From the NCBI GenBank assembly GCA_964655005.1, contig CAZZKE010000004.1:1-64000 (forward strand): 64,000 bases of DNA. The letters run 5' to 3'. Position numbers and translations under genes: made by a program. The notes beneath the pieces were generated by a model. It saw only the letters and a program-made list of their open reading frames with translations. It was not told where the DNA came from and did no database searches. This document shows positions 38,204-46,482 of this stretch, piece after piece. The number at the start of each line of letters is the position of its first letter. Position 1 is the first letter of the stretch. This DNA comes from CAZZKE01 sp964655005. GTDB taxonomy: Bacteria; Pseudomonadota; Alphaproteobacteria; Rhodospirillales; JABHCV01.

Positions 38204-39034
38204 ATGAGCGAGGAAACACTGAAACTGTTGGATCAGCTTACCGGGATGGGGATGGCCTACGCGGTCGATATTCTTGGTGCGCTGGCCATTCTGATAGTCG
38301 GCTGGGTCGCCGCCGGCTGGGCCGGGCGACTGACCAGAAGGGCCGTCCACAATATTCCCAAGGTCGATAATACGGTCGCCCCGATCGCCGCCGGCATCGT
38401 CCGCTATACCGTGCTGGCCTTCGTGCTGGTCGCCGTGCTGGCCCAGTTCGGCGTCGAGACGACTTCCATCCTGGCGGTATTCGGCGCCGCCGGCCTGGCC
38501 ATCGGCCTGGCCTTGCAGGGCACCCTGTCGAATATCGCCGCCGGCATCATGCTGCTGCTGTTGCGACCGTTCAGTGTCGGCGATTATATCGAGGCCGACC
38601 GCATTTCCGGTACGGTCGAGGAAATCGGCCTGTTCACCACCCGCTTCACGACCAGCGGCGGGCTGTCCGTATCGGCGCCCAATTCCAGCCTGTGGGGCAG
38701 CACCATCACTAATTATTCACGCAACCCGCGACGGCGCATCGACCTGACCGTCGGCATCGCCTACGCCGATGATCTGGATGGCGCCATGGCCGAGCTGCGG
38801 TCGCTGATGGCCGAAGACAGGCGTATTATGGATGAGCCCGCGGCACAGGTATTCGTCACCGGGCTGGCCGATAATTCGGTCAACCTGACCCTGCGATGCT
38901 GGGTCGCCACGGCGGATTACTGGCAAGCCTCCTGCGACCTGACCCGCGCCGCCAAGCTGCGGCTGGACGAAAAAGGCTATTCCATGCCATTCCCGCAACG
39001 CGACGTTCACATTATTTCAGAGCCAGCGAAATAA
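38204..39034 (+). CDS. Small-conductance mechanosensitive channel (MscS family)
   Basis: A 276-residue inner-membrane channel subunit. Three N-terminal helices are followed by the pore-lining Gly/Ala-rich helix (ILAVFGAAGLAIGLALQGTL) and the MscS beta domain (PFSVGDYIEADRISGTVEEIGLFTT, then APNSSLWGSTITNYS). It ends with the alpha/beta domain and the C-terminal PFPQRDVHI motif of the family. Such heptameric channels open under membrane tension to release solutes during osmotic downshock. It is close to the length of E. coli MscS (286). Its end overlaps the convergent arsJ gene by 23 bases. Confidence 0.94.
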   Translation: MSEETLKLLDQLTGMGMAYAVDILGALAILIVGWVAAGWAGRLTRRAVHNIPKVDNTVAPIAAGIVRYTVLAFVLVAVLAQFGVETTSILAVFGAAGLAIGLALQGTLSNIAAGIMLLLLRPFSVGDYIEADRISGTVEEIGLFTTRFTTSGGLSVSAPNSSLWGSTITNYSRNPRRRIDLTVGIAYADDLDGAMAELRSLMAEDRRIMDEPAAQVFVTGLADNSVNLTLRCWVATADYWQASCDLTRAAKLRLDEKGYSMPFPQRDVHIISEPAK

Positions 39035-40205
39035 CCCAGGCGGCAACCACGAATGCCGCCGAAACAGCCAGACAGGCGGCCAGCCCGCCCCATTGATAGG
39101 CCAGGCCCGACAGCAGCGTCCCGGTCAGCCGCCCGGCGGCGTTGGCCATGTAATAAAACCCTACGTTCAGGGCGACATGGTCGGTGTCGGTATAGGCCAG
39201 CACCAGATAGGAATGAATTGCCGAATTGACGGCGAAGACGAAGCCGAAAACCACCAGGCCGGCGATCACCGCCATTCCGGGCCAGATGCCGCTCGAAACC
39301 GCGCCGGCAATCGCCGCCGTAACAATAGCCAGCAGCAGTATCCATCGCCTGCTCAGGCGGCTGTCCGGCGCCCGGGCGGCGCGCGACAGCACCTTCGGCG
39401 CCAGCATCTGGATAAAGCCATAGGCGATAACCCAGGCCGCCATATAGCCGCCGACTTCGGTATTGCTCCAGCCCAGCCCGGCGGCAAGAAATATCGGCAA
39501 GCCGACCACGAACCAGATATCGCGGGATCCGAACAGGAAAAACCGGGCCGCCGACAGCAAATTTATGGCCCGGCTTTTTGACAGGATAGCATTGAACCTG
39601 ACCCTGTTTTCGGCTTGTCCTATTTCACCGGTAATGGCCAGCAGACTGATCGCCAGGACCCCGGACAGGACCGCCGCCATGGCGTCCAGGGCGCCGGCGA
39701 AACCAAGCCAGCCAAGCAAGCCCCCGCCCATGAAAAAACCGACGCCCTTGAGCGCATTCTTGGATCCGGTCAGCAGCGCCACCCATTTGAACAGGGCGCC
39801 GTCCTGGCCATCCGGAACCAGTATTTTGACGGCGCTTTTCGAGCTCATCTTGGTCAGGTCCTTGGCGACCCCCGACAGCGCCTGGCAGCCCATCACAAAC
39901 GCCACCCCCATGGCCGCCGGCCAGGATGGATCGAAACGGGCCAGGCCGGTCAGGGCAATAACTTGCAGGGCGAGCCCGCCGAACAAGGTGATGCGGAGCC
40001 CCAGGCGGGAACCGATCCAGCCGCCAATCAGGTTGGTGACGATGCCGAAAAATTCATACAGCAAAAACAGCAGGGCGATTTCAAACGGCGAGTAACCGAG
40101 CCCGAAAAAATACAGCAATACCAGCATCCGCAAGGCCCCGTCGGTCAGGGTAAAGCCCCAATAGGCGACCGTGACGAAGGCATAATTGCGGGTGGCGGCA
40201 GTCAT
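39012..40205 (-). CDS. arsJ: Organoarsenical efflux MFS transporter ArsJ
   Basis: A 397-residue twelve-helix MFS protein. It closely resembles ArsJ in the sequence TVAYWGFTLTDGALRMLVLL at its start and in ALSGVAKDLTKMSSKSAVKI, together with its pairing with a GAPDH gene three bases upstream. Known ArsJ exports 1-arseno-3-phosphoglycerate made by the partner dehydrogenase from arsenate, and so confers arsenate resistance. No arsR, arsC or arsB is in this window, so regulation is unclear. Confidence 0.88.
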   Translation of the reverse strand: MTAATRNYAFVTVAYWGFTLTDGALRMLVLLYFFGLGYSPFEIALLFLLYEFFGIVTNLIGGWIGSRLGLRITLFGGLALQVIALTGLARFDPSWPAAMGVAFVMGCQALSGVAKDLTKMSSKSAVKILVPDGQDGALFKWVALLTGSKNALKGVGFFMGGGLLGWLGFAGALDAMAAVLSGVLAISLLAITGEIGQAENRVRFNAILSKSRAINLLSAARFFLFGSRDIWFVVGLPIFLAAGLGWSNTEVGGYMAAWVIAYGFIQMLAPKVLSRAARAPDSRLSRRWILLLAIVTAAIAGAVSSGIWPGMAVIAGLVVFGFVFAVNSAIHSYLVLAYTDTDHVALNVGFYYMANAAGRLTGTLLSGLAYQWGGLAACLAVSAAFVVAAWVISLALK

Positions 40206-40208
40206 CTT

Positions 40209-41216
40209 TCAAAGATAGCCGGCGACGGTATCGGCCAGTTCCACCATGCGGTTGACGTAACCCCATTCGTTGTCATACCAGGCGAGAACTTTTAGCTGGG
40301 TGCCGTCGATCACCATGGTCGACGGGCCGTCGATCACCGCCGAGCGGGGATCGTTGACGAAATCCGTCGAGACCAGCGACCTTTCCTCGAAGCCAAGAAT
40401 GCCCTTCAGGTCGTTTTCGGCGGCCTGTTTGAACCAGCCGTTGACTTCGGAAGCGGCGACCGGGCGCTTGACTTCAAACACGCAATCGGTAAGCGAGGCG
40501 TTAAGCAGCGGCACCCGCACGGCGAGGCCGTTCAGCTTGCCCTTCAGTTCCGGATAAATCAGGGTGATCGCACTCGCCGAACCGGTGCTGGTCGGGATCA
40601 GGTTAAGCAGCGACGAACGCGCCCGGCGCAAATCCTTGTGCGCCAGATCGACCACCGTCTGGGTGTTGGTGACATCGTGGATGGTGGTAATAACGCCGTG
40701 TTCGATACCAACCCGTTCCTGAATGACCTTGACCACCGGGGCCAGGCAATTGGTCGTGCAGGACGCCGCCGTCAACAAGTGGTGACGGTCCGGATCATAA
40801 AGCCGGTCGTTGACCCCCATGACCACGTTCAGCGCCATTTCCTTGACCGGGGCGGCGACGATGACTTTCTTCACACCCTGATCGAAATAACCCTGCAATT
40901 GCCCCGGCTGGCGAAACTTGCCGGTACATTCAAGAACCATGTCGCAACCCGCAGCCCCCCACTTGCCGGCGGCGATGGTCGGGGCCGATGAATGGGTAAT
41001 GGCGGTTCCGTCTATTGAAATCGCCTCTTCCGTCGCCGCCGTATCCCGGTTCCAGCGACCATGAACGGAATCGAATTTCAGCAGATGGGCCGAACTTTCC
41101 GGCCCGCCCCCGATTTCGTTAATCAATACCCATTCGAAGCGGGGGTTGTCCCAGGCGGCCCGCAGCGCCAGCCTGCCCATGCGACCGAAGCCGTTGATGC
41201 CGACACGTATGCTCAT
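40209..41216 (-). CDS. ArsJ-associated glyceraldehyde-3-phosphate dehydrogenase
   Basis: A 335-residue GAPDH. The NAD-binding N-terminus is SIRVGINGFGRMGRLALRA, the catalytic cysteine lies in SCTTNCLAP near residue 152, and the C-terminus contains WYDNEWGYVNRMVELAD. Together with ArsJ, such enzymes form 1-arseno-3-phosphoglycerate from arsenate and glyceraldehyde-3-phosphate. The unusual beginning of the second part (NEIGGGPESSAHLLKFDSVHGRW) is shared by ArsJ-linked GAPDHs. The ATG at 41216 has GGAG upstream and is preferred to a TTG two codons earlier. The pair likely forms a two-gene operon. Confidence 0.88.
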   Translation of the reverse strand: MSIRVGINGFGRMGRLALRAAWDNPRFEWVLINEIGGGPESSAHLLKFDSVHGRWNRDTAATEEAISIDGTAITHSSAPTIAAGKWGAAGCDMVLECTGKFRQPGQLQGYFDQGVKKVIVAAPVKEMALNVVMGVNDRLYDPDRHHLLTAASCTTNCLAPVVKVIQERVGIEHGVITTIHDVTNTQTVVDLAHKDLRRARSSLLNLIPTSTGSASAITLIYPELKGKLNGLAVRVPLLNASLTDCVFEVKRPVAASEVNGWFKQAAENDLKGILGFEERSLVSTDFVNDPRSAVIDGPSTMVIDGTQLKVLAWYDNEWGYVNRMVELADTVAGYL

Positions 41217-41260
41217 ATCCAAATCTCCGCCAAGGGGGTTCGCAACCCTTTGGTCAATTT

Positions 41261-41310
41261 ATAATTCGCATGTGACGCTTTTATGAACATTCCGGTCTTG
41301 CGCGAATTAT
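41261..41310. promoter_or_regulatory. Inverted repeat in the divergent arsJ-operon/fad-operon promoter region
   Basis: ATAATTCGC (41261-41269) and GCGAATTAT (41302-41310) form a perfect 9-bp inverted repeat with a 32-base centre, between the GAPDH gene and the acyltransferase-esterase gene. It could bind a dimeric regulator that bends the DNA. A short GGGTT-CGC-AACCC hairpin lies nearer to the GAPDH start. Confidence 0.45.
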
Positions 41311-41372
41311 GTCGTAAACTTTGCCTGTATGATCCACATTAATGTAAGATGTGGTGTCCGGGGTGTCCGTTT

Positions 41373-43679
41373 ATGACGCATGAAACCGATTACGCGATTA
41401 ACGAAAAGACCTGCGCCCGTTTTATCGGTTCTTTCGAGGCGGTCAGGAAGTATCTTGGCCTGAACATCAAGATCCATCGCGACAAACAGGTCCTGCAACA
41501 GGGGCAGATATTCCTGTTCAACCATTTCGCCCGCTTCGAGACTTTTATCCCGCCCCTGATACTGTTTCAGGAAACCGGCGCCTACAGCCGCTCGATCGCC
41601 GACCGCAATCTTTTCAAGGGCAATGAATCATTAGGCGGGTTCCTGCGCGACGTCGGCGCCGTGCCCAACGACCTGCCGGGCCTGCTGCCGTTCCTGGCCG
41701 CCGAAATATTGCGCGGCAGGAAAGTCGTGATTTTTCCGGAAGGCGGCATGGTCAAGGACCGCCGGGTTATCGAAAGCGACGGATCGTTCGGGGTTTTTTC
41801 ACCGACCGCCAACCAGCGGCGCCAGCATCATCGCGGTGGCGCGGTGCTGGCCCTGACGCTGGACATCTTCAAGTGGCGCATCCGCAACCTGTTCGAACGG
41901 GACGACCTTGAAAGGATCGAACGATGGGTCAAATCGCTGGGCCTGGAAAGCAAGGAGATCCTGCACGACCGGGCCCACGAGCCGACCCTGGTGGTGCCCG
42001 CCAATATAACTTTTTATCCGATCCGCATCGACGACAACCTGTTGAGCCGGGGCGCCGAATTGCTGTCCCGGGGGGAACCCAGCCAGTTTATCGAGGAACT
42101 GGTGATCGAAGGCAACCTGCTGTTCCGCGATACCGATATGGATATCCGGATAAGCGATCCGATCACGCCGCAAAAGCGCTGGAACTGGTGGGAAAGGAAG
42201 GTGCTGGAGAGATATTTCCTGTCGGTGTGGTCGCTGGACGACCTGTTCGGCCTGCGCGAGGGCAATGTCGGCAATTTGCCGGAACGAATTCTCGCTAAAC
42301 GCATATCGAAGGAAACTTTCCGTATTCGCGACGCCGCGACACGAAGCATGTATTCGGCGATTACCGTCAACCTGAGCCATCTGGCGGCCAGCGTCGTCAC
42401 CCGGCTGATCGGTCGCGGCGAGATGAGCATCGCCGACAACGCCTTTCATCGCATTCTTTATCTGGCCATGAAGGACCTGCAACCGCGAAGCGGCGTGCAT
42501 TTGCATCGCAGCCTGTCCTGGCCGGATCGATATCGCGGCCTGATCGACGGTGACAATATGGAACTGGACCGATTCCTGAATACCTGCGGCAAGTCGGGAT
42601 TGATCGGGCGCACCAGAAGCACCTACCGCTTTCTTGACAAGCTTTGCAACGACTACGAATTCAACCAAATTCGCCTCGAAAATCCGCTGATGGTCTACGC
42701 TAACGAGGTGAAGCCGATAGAGGAAATCGCCGCCGCCGTGAATACGGCACTGGAAAAATCCGCCGCCGCGACGGAACGGGAAATTGCGACCCTGCTGTTC
42801 GATGACGAGATCCGCGCCCACGAGTGGAACAAGCGCCATTTCAGCAGGGCGATCCACCGCGAAATCAATCTTGCGGAAACCGCGACGGAAAGCGGCGCCC
42901 CCTATTTGCTGGCGCCCGAAGGCCATACCAGGACCGGTGTCCTGCTGGTCCATGGATTTTTGGCGTCGCCGGCGGAACTGAGCGATTTCGGGCGGCAGCT
43001 GGCCGGCCCGCAGGTCACCGTCATGGGCGTGCGGCTGGCCGGGCACGGCACCTCGCCGTGGGACTTGAAACAGCGGAACTGGCGGGACTGGCTGAATTCG
43101 GTTCGCCGGGGGTATCGGATTCTGGCCGCTTTTTGCGACCGGATCGTGGTCGTCGGTTTCTCCATGGGCGGCGCCTTGTCGCTGCGCTTCGCCGCCGAGC
43201 ATCCGGAAAAACTAACCGGCGTGGCGTCGGTATCGGCGCCGATCGCCTACCGTGACCGTGGGATGGCGTTCGTGCCGCTGGTCCATAACCTCAATAAACT
43301 GGCTTCGTGGCTGCCATCCTTCGAAGGGATCATGCCGTTCCGCGAAAACGACAGTGAACATCCGGACATCAACTACCGCCACGTACCGATCAATGGCCTT
43401 TATCAGATGCGAACGCTGACCGACAATTTGCAGAACCACCTGCCGGAAATCGATGTCCCGACGATGATTATTCAGGGCAACGAGGACCCGGTCGTCGAAC
43501 CCGAAAGCGGACGAATCATCTACAACAAGCTGGCGGTCGCCGACAAGGCGTTACACTGGGTGGCGTCGGACCGGCACGGAATTCTCAACGAAGACATCGG
43601 CGAAACCCGGACACTGTTGCGTGATTTCATCGGACGGCTGACCGCCGACATGCCGTTCAAGGCGGAGACAGGTACATGA
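41373..43679 (+). CDS. Fusion: glycerolipid-type acyltransferase plus alpha/beta hydrolase
   Basis: A 768-residue protein with two enzyme halves. The N-terminal half resembles PlsB/PlsC acyltransferases, with NHFARFE (His51, and Glu56 where Asp is usual) and FPEG at 121-124. The C-terminal part from about residue 530 is an alpha/beta hydrolase with LLVHGF, the nucleophile elbow GFSMGG (Ser597), Asp705 in NEDPVV and His735 in DRHGI, like carboxylesterases or monoacylglycerol lipases. It heads a fad operon and overlaps fadD by four bases. It may release or re-esterify fatty acyl chains that feed degradation. An ATG eight codons upstream is possible but less likely. Confidence 0.8.
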   Translation: MTHETDYAINEKTCARFIGSFEAVRKYLGLNIKIHRDKQVLQQGQIFLFNHFARFETFIPPLILFQETGAYSRSIADRNLFKGNESLGGFLRDVGAVPNDLPGLLPFLAAEILRGRKVVIFPEGGMVKDRRVIESDGSFGVFSPTANQRRQHHRGGAVLALTLDIFKWRIRNLFERDDLERIERWVKSLGLESKEILHDRAHEPTLVVPANITFYPIRIDDNLLSRGAELLSRGEPSQFIEELVIEGNLLFRDTDMDIRISDPITPQKRWNWWERKVLERYFLSVWSLDDLFGLREGNVGNLPERILAKRISKETFRIRDAATRSMYSAITVNLSHLAASVVTRLIGRGEMSIADNAFHRILYLAMKDLQPRSGVHLHRSLSWPDRYRGLIDGDNMELDRFLNTCGKSGLIGRTRSTYRFLDKLCNDYEFNQIRLENPLMVYANEVKPIEEIAAAVNTALEKSAAATEREIATLLFDDEIRAHEWNKRHFSRAIHREINLAETATESGAPYLLAPEGHTRTGVLLVHGFLASPAELSDFGRQLAGPQVTVMGVRLAGHGTSPWDLKQRNWRDWLNSVRRGYRILAAFCDRIVVVGFSMGGALSLRFAAEHPEKLTGVASVSAPIAYRDRGMAFVPLVHNLNKLASWLPSFEGIMPFRENDSEHPDINYRHVPINGLYQMRTLTDNLQNHLPEIDVPTMIIQGNEDPVVEPESGRIIYNKLAVADKALHWVASDRHGILNEDIGETRTLLRDFIGRLTADMPFKAETGT

Positions 43680-45346
43680 ATGACATCCCGACCCCTAGGC
43701 CGGGGCAAACAGCACCCGTTAATCCGGCCTACGCCATATTCGACGATGCCGTAAAACGCGCCCCGCAGGCGCCGTGTACGGATTTTATGGATAAAATCCT
43801 GACTTACGGCGAACTCGGCGATTTGGTCGAACGGGCGGCGCGCGGCCTGCAAAACCTTGGAATCGGCAAGGGTGACCGGGTCGGCATATGCCTGCCCAAC
43901 TGCCCCTACTACGTGGCCGCCTATTACGCGGTGCTGAAAACCGGGGCCATCGTCGTCAATTTTAATCCGCTGTACACCGAAACGGAAATCCGCAATCAGC
44001 TCAAGGACAGCGGCACCACCGTGATGATTACCATCGACGTTAATTCGGTTTATCCGAAAGTCGCCGCGGCGGCGGCGGGGACGGCGGTGAAAACAGTCGT
44101 CGTGTGCTCTTTAGCCGCCGCCCTGCCGACCGCCAAAAGTCTGCTTTACCGGCTTTTCAAACGCCGCGACATAGCATCCGTCGGCTACTCGGACCGGACC
44201 ATCTCGTTTGACACCCTGACCGCCGATGGCGCCCCCCCCCGGGCAGTGGCAATCGACCCGCTGACCGACCTGGCGGTGTTGCAGTATACCGGCGGCACCA
44301 CCGGCATTCCGAAAGGCGCCATGCTGAGCCACGCCAACATCGCCGCCAACACCGAACAGGTACGGATCTGGATGGGCGGCGACCGGCCCTATGGCGGCGA
44401 CAGTTTCCTGTGTGTGCTGCCGTTCTTCCATGTCTTCGCCATGACCTCGATCCTTAATCTGGGGGTCGCCATCGGGGCCAAGATGATCCTGTTGCCGCGT
44501 TTTGAACTGGGCGTCGCGCTGCAGGTTATCGACACCAAGCACCCGACCCTGTTCCCCGCCGTTCCGACCATATACGGCGCCATCAACAGTTCGCCGGATA
44601 TCGGCAAGTACGACCTGTCGTCGATTCGCTTTTGCGTTTCCGGCGGCGCCGCCCTGCCGAGCGCCGTCAAGAAGCGCTTCGAGGAACTGACCGGATGTGT
44701 GGTCGTCGAAGGCTATGGCCTGACCGAGGCCTCGCCGGTACTGACCTGCAATCCACCGGCCGGAATCAACAAGCCCGAGTCCATCGGCGTTCCCATGCCT
44801 TGGACGGAAATTGAAATCCGCGACCTTGAAAACCCGGAACGGACCGTGCCCGAGGGCGAACGCGGCCAGGTCCTGGGGCGCGGCCCGCAGGTTATGGCCG
44901 GATACTGGAACAACCCGGAAGAGACCGCGGCGGTGCTGCAAGACGGCTGGCTATCGACCGGCGATGTCGGCTATATGGATGAAGAAGGCTATATTTTCCT
45001 GACCGACCGCATCAAGGACCTGATTGTCTGTTCCGGATTCAACGTCTATCCCAGAATTATCGAAGACGCCATATATGGGCATCCCGATGTCGCCGAAGTC
45101 ACGGTCATCGGCATTGCCGACGAATACCGGGGGGAAAGCCCCAAGGCCTTCGTCAGGCTGAAGGACGGGGCCACCGCCAGCGAACAGGAAATTCTCGAGT
45201 TCGCAAAGGGAATACTCAATCCCATCGAGCGCCCGTCGGCGGTTGAAATTCGCGATGAATTGCCGAAAACCCTGATCGGCAAGCTGTCGAAAAAGGAACT
45301 GGTCTTGGAACACATTGAAAAAACCGGGAAGGAAACATCAACATGA
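43676..45346 (+). CDS. fadD: Long-chain fatty acid-CoA ligase (AMP-forming), FadD-like
   Basis: A 556-residue acyl-activating enzyme that makes acyl-CoA from fatty acid, ATP and CoA. The AMP-binding motif YTGGTTGIPKGAM lies at about residues 204-216. Further motifs are GYGLTEASPV and WLSTGDVGYMDEEGYIFLTDR, followed by the C-terminal lysine region LPKTLIGKLSKKEL. Its start overlaps the upstream stop and its end overlaps the thiolase start (ATGA), so the operon is tightly coupled. GGAGA precedes the ATG. Confidence 0.92.
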   Translation: MNDIPTPRPGQTAPVNPAYAIFDDAVKRAPQAPCTDFMDKILTYGELGDLVERAARGLQNLGIGKGDRVGICLPNCPYYVAAYYAVLKTGAIVVNFNPLYTETEIRNQLKDSGTTVMITIDVNSVYPKVAAAAAGTAVKTVVVCSLAAALPTAKSLLYRLFKRRDIASVGYSDRTISFDTLTADGAPPRAVAIDPLTDLAVLQYTGGTTGIPKGAMLSHANIAANTEQVRIWMGGDRPYGGDSFLCVLPFFHVFAMTSILNLGVAIGAKMILLPRFELGVALQVIDTKHPTLFPAVPTIYGAINSSPDIGKYDLSSIRFCVSGGAALPSAVKKRFEELTGCVVVEGYGLTEASPVLTCNPPAGINKPESIGVPMPWTEIEIRDLENPERTVPEGERGQVLGRGPQVMAGYWNNPEETAAVLQDGWLSTGDVGYMDEEGYIFLTDRIKDLIVCSGFNVYPRIIEDAIYGHPDVAEVTVIGIADEYRGESPKAFVRLKDGATASEQEILEFAKGILNPIERPSAVEIRDELPKTLIGKLSKKELVLEHIEKTGKETST

Positions 45347-46482
45347 CCGCCATCGTTATCGCAGGATACGTCCGCTCGGCCCTGACTCCGGCCTACAAGG
45401 GAGCCCTGGCCCGTACCCGCCCCGACGAAATGGCCGGCCAGGTGGTCCGCGCCCTGATCGAACGCACCGGTGTCGAACCCGACCGCATCGAAGACCTGAT
45501 TGTCGGCTGCGCCTTTCCCGAAGGCGAACAGGGCTTCAACGTCGCCCGCCTGATCGGCTTCCTGGCCGACCTGCCCGTTTCGGTGGCCGGGGCCACCATC
45601 AACCGGTTCTGCGGTTCTTCCATGCAGGCCATCCACATGGCCGCCGGGTCCATGCAAATGGGGGCCGGTCAGGCGTTTATCTGCGCCGGGGTCGAATCGA
45701 TGTCGCGAATACCCATGACCGGCTTCAACCCGATGCCCCACCCCGGCCTTTATGAACGCTATCCGGCGGCCTATATGGGGATGGGCGAAACGGCGGAAAA
45801 CGTCGCCGAAAAATATCATCTGAGCCGTCAGGAACAGGAAGCTTTCGCCGTCGAAAGCCACCGGAAAGCATCCGCCGCCCAGGCCGCCGGCCTGTTGAAG
45901 GATGAAATCGTCGCCATTCGAACCGGCGGCGGCGAGGTTTCCGAAGACGGCTGCATCCGTCCGGAAACCTCGGCGGAAACCCTGGCCGGGCTGAAACCGG
46001 CATTCAGCGAAACCGGCTCGGTTACCGCCGGCACGTCTTCGCCGCTGACCGACGGCGCGGTGGCCACCCTGATCTGCACCGAGGATTTCGCCGCCGCCAA
46101 TGGCATCGAGCCGCTGGCCCGCATCAAGTCCATCGCGGTCGCCGGCTGCCTGCCGGAAATCATGGGTATCGGCCCGGTCGGGGCCAGCCGCAAGGCGCTG
46201 GAGCGGGCCGGGATCGGCGCCGGGGACCTTGATGTAATCGAACTGAACGAAGCCTTCTCCAGCCAATCCCTGGCCTCGATCCGCGATCTGGAGCTGGATA
46301 TATCGAAAGTCAACCTGGACGGCGGGGCCATCGCGCTCGGCCATCCCCTGGGCGCCACCGGGGCGCGGATCACCGGCAAGGCGGCGCAACTGCTGAAGCG
46401 TCAGGGTGGCCGGTACGCGCTGGCGACCCAGTGCATCGGCGGCGGCCAGGGCATCGCCACGGTGCTGGAGTCGCTGTCGTGA
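45343..46482 (+). CDS. fadA: Acetyl-CoA C-acyltransferase (3-ketoacyl-CoA thiolase)
   Basis: A 379-residue thiolase that cleaves 3-ketoacyl-CoA in the last step of beta-oxidation. The acyl-accepting cysteine is Cys90 in NRFCGSSMQA. The general acid-base pair is His334 in GGAIALGHPLGATGAR and Cys364 in QCIGGGQG. Length fits the degradative thiolases (about 390). It overlaps both fadD and the downstream multifunctional gene by four bases. Its partner is probably the FadN-like protein. Confidence 0.93.
   Translation: MTAIVIAGYVRSALTPAYKGALARTRPDEMAGQVVRALIERTGVEPDRIEDLIVGCAFPEGEQGFNVARLIGFLADLPVSVAGATINRFCGSSMQAIHMAAGSMQMGAGQAFICAGVESMSRIPMTGFNPMPHPGLYERYPAAYMGMGETAENVAEKYHLSRQEQEAFAVESHRKASAAQAAGLLKDEIVAIRTGGGEVSEDGCIRPETSAETLAGLKPAFSETGSVTAGTSSPLTDGAVATLICTEDFAAANGIEPLARIKSIAVAGCLPEIMGIGPVGASRKALERAGIGAGDLDVIELNEAFSSQSLASIRDLELDISKVNLDGGAIALGHPLGATGARITGKAAQLLKRQGGRYALATQCIGGGQGIATVLESLS

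Noticed and set aside
41799..43202. 467-codon open frame antisense to the acyltransferase-esterase fusion
   Set aside because: The forward frame contains both catalytic motif sets; the reverse one has none.
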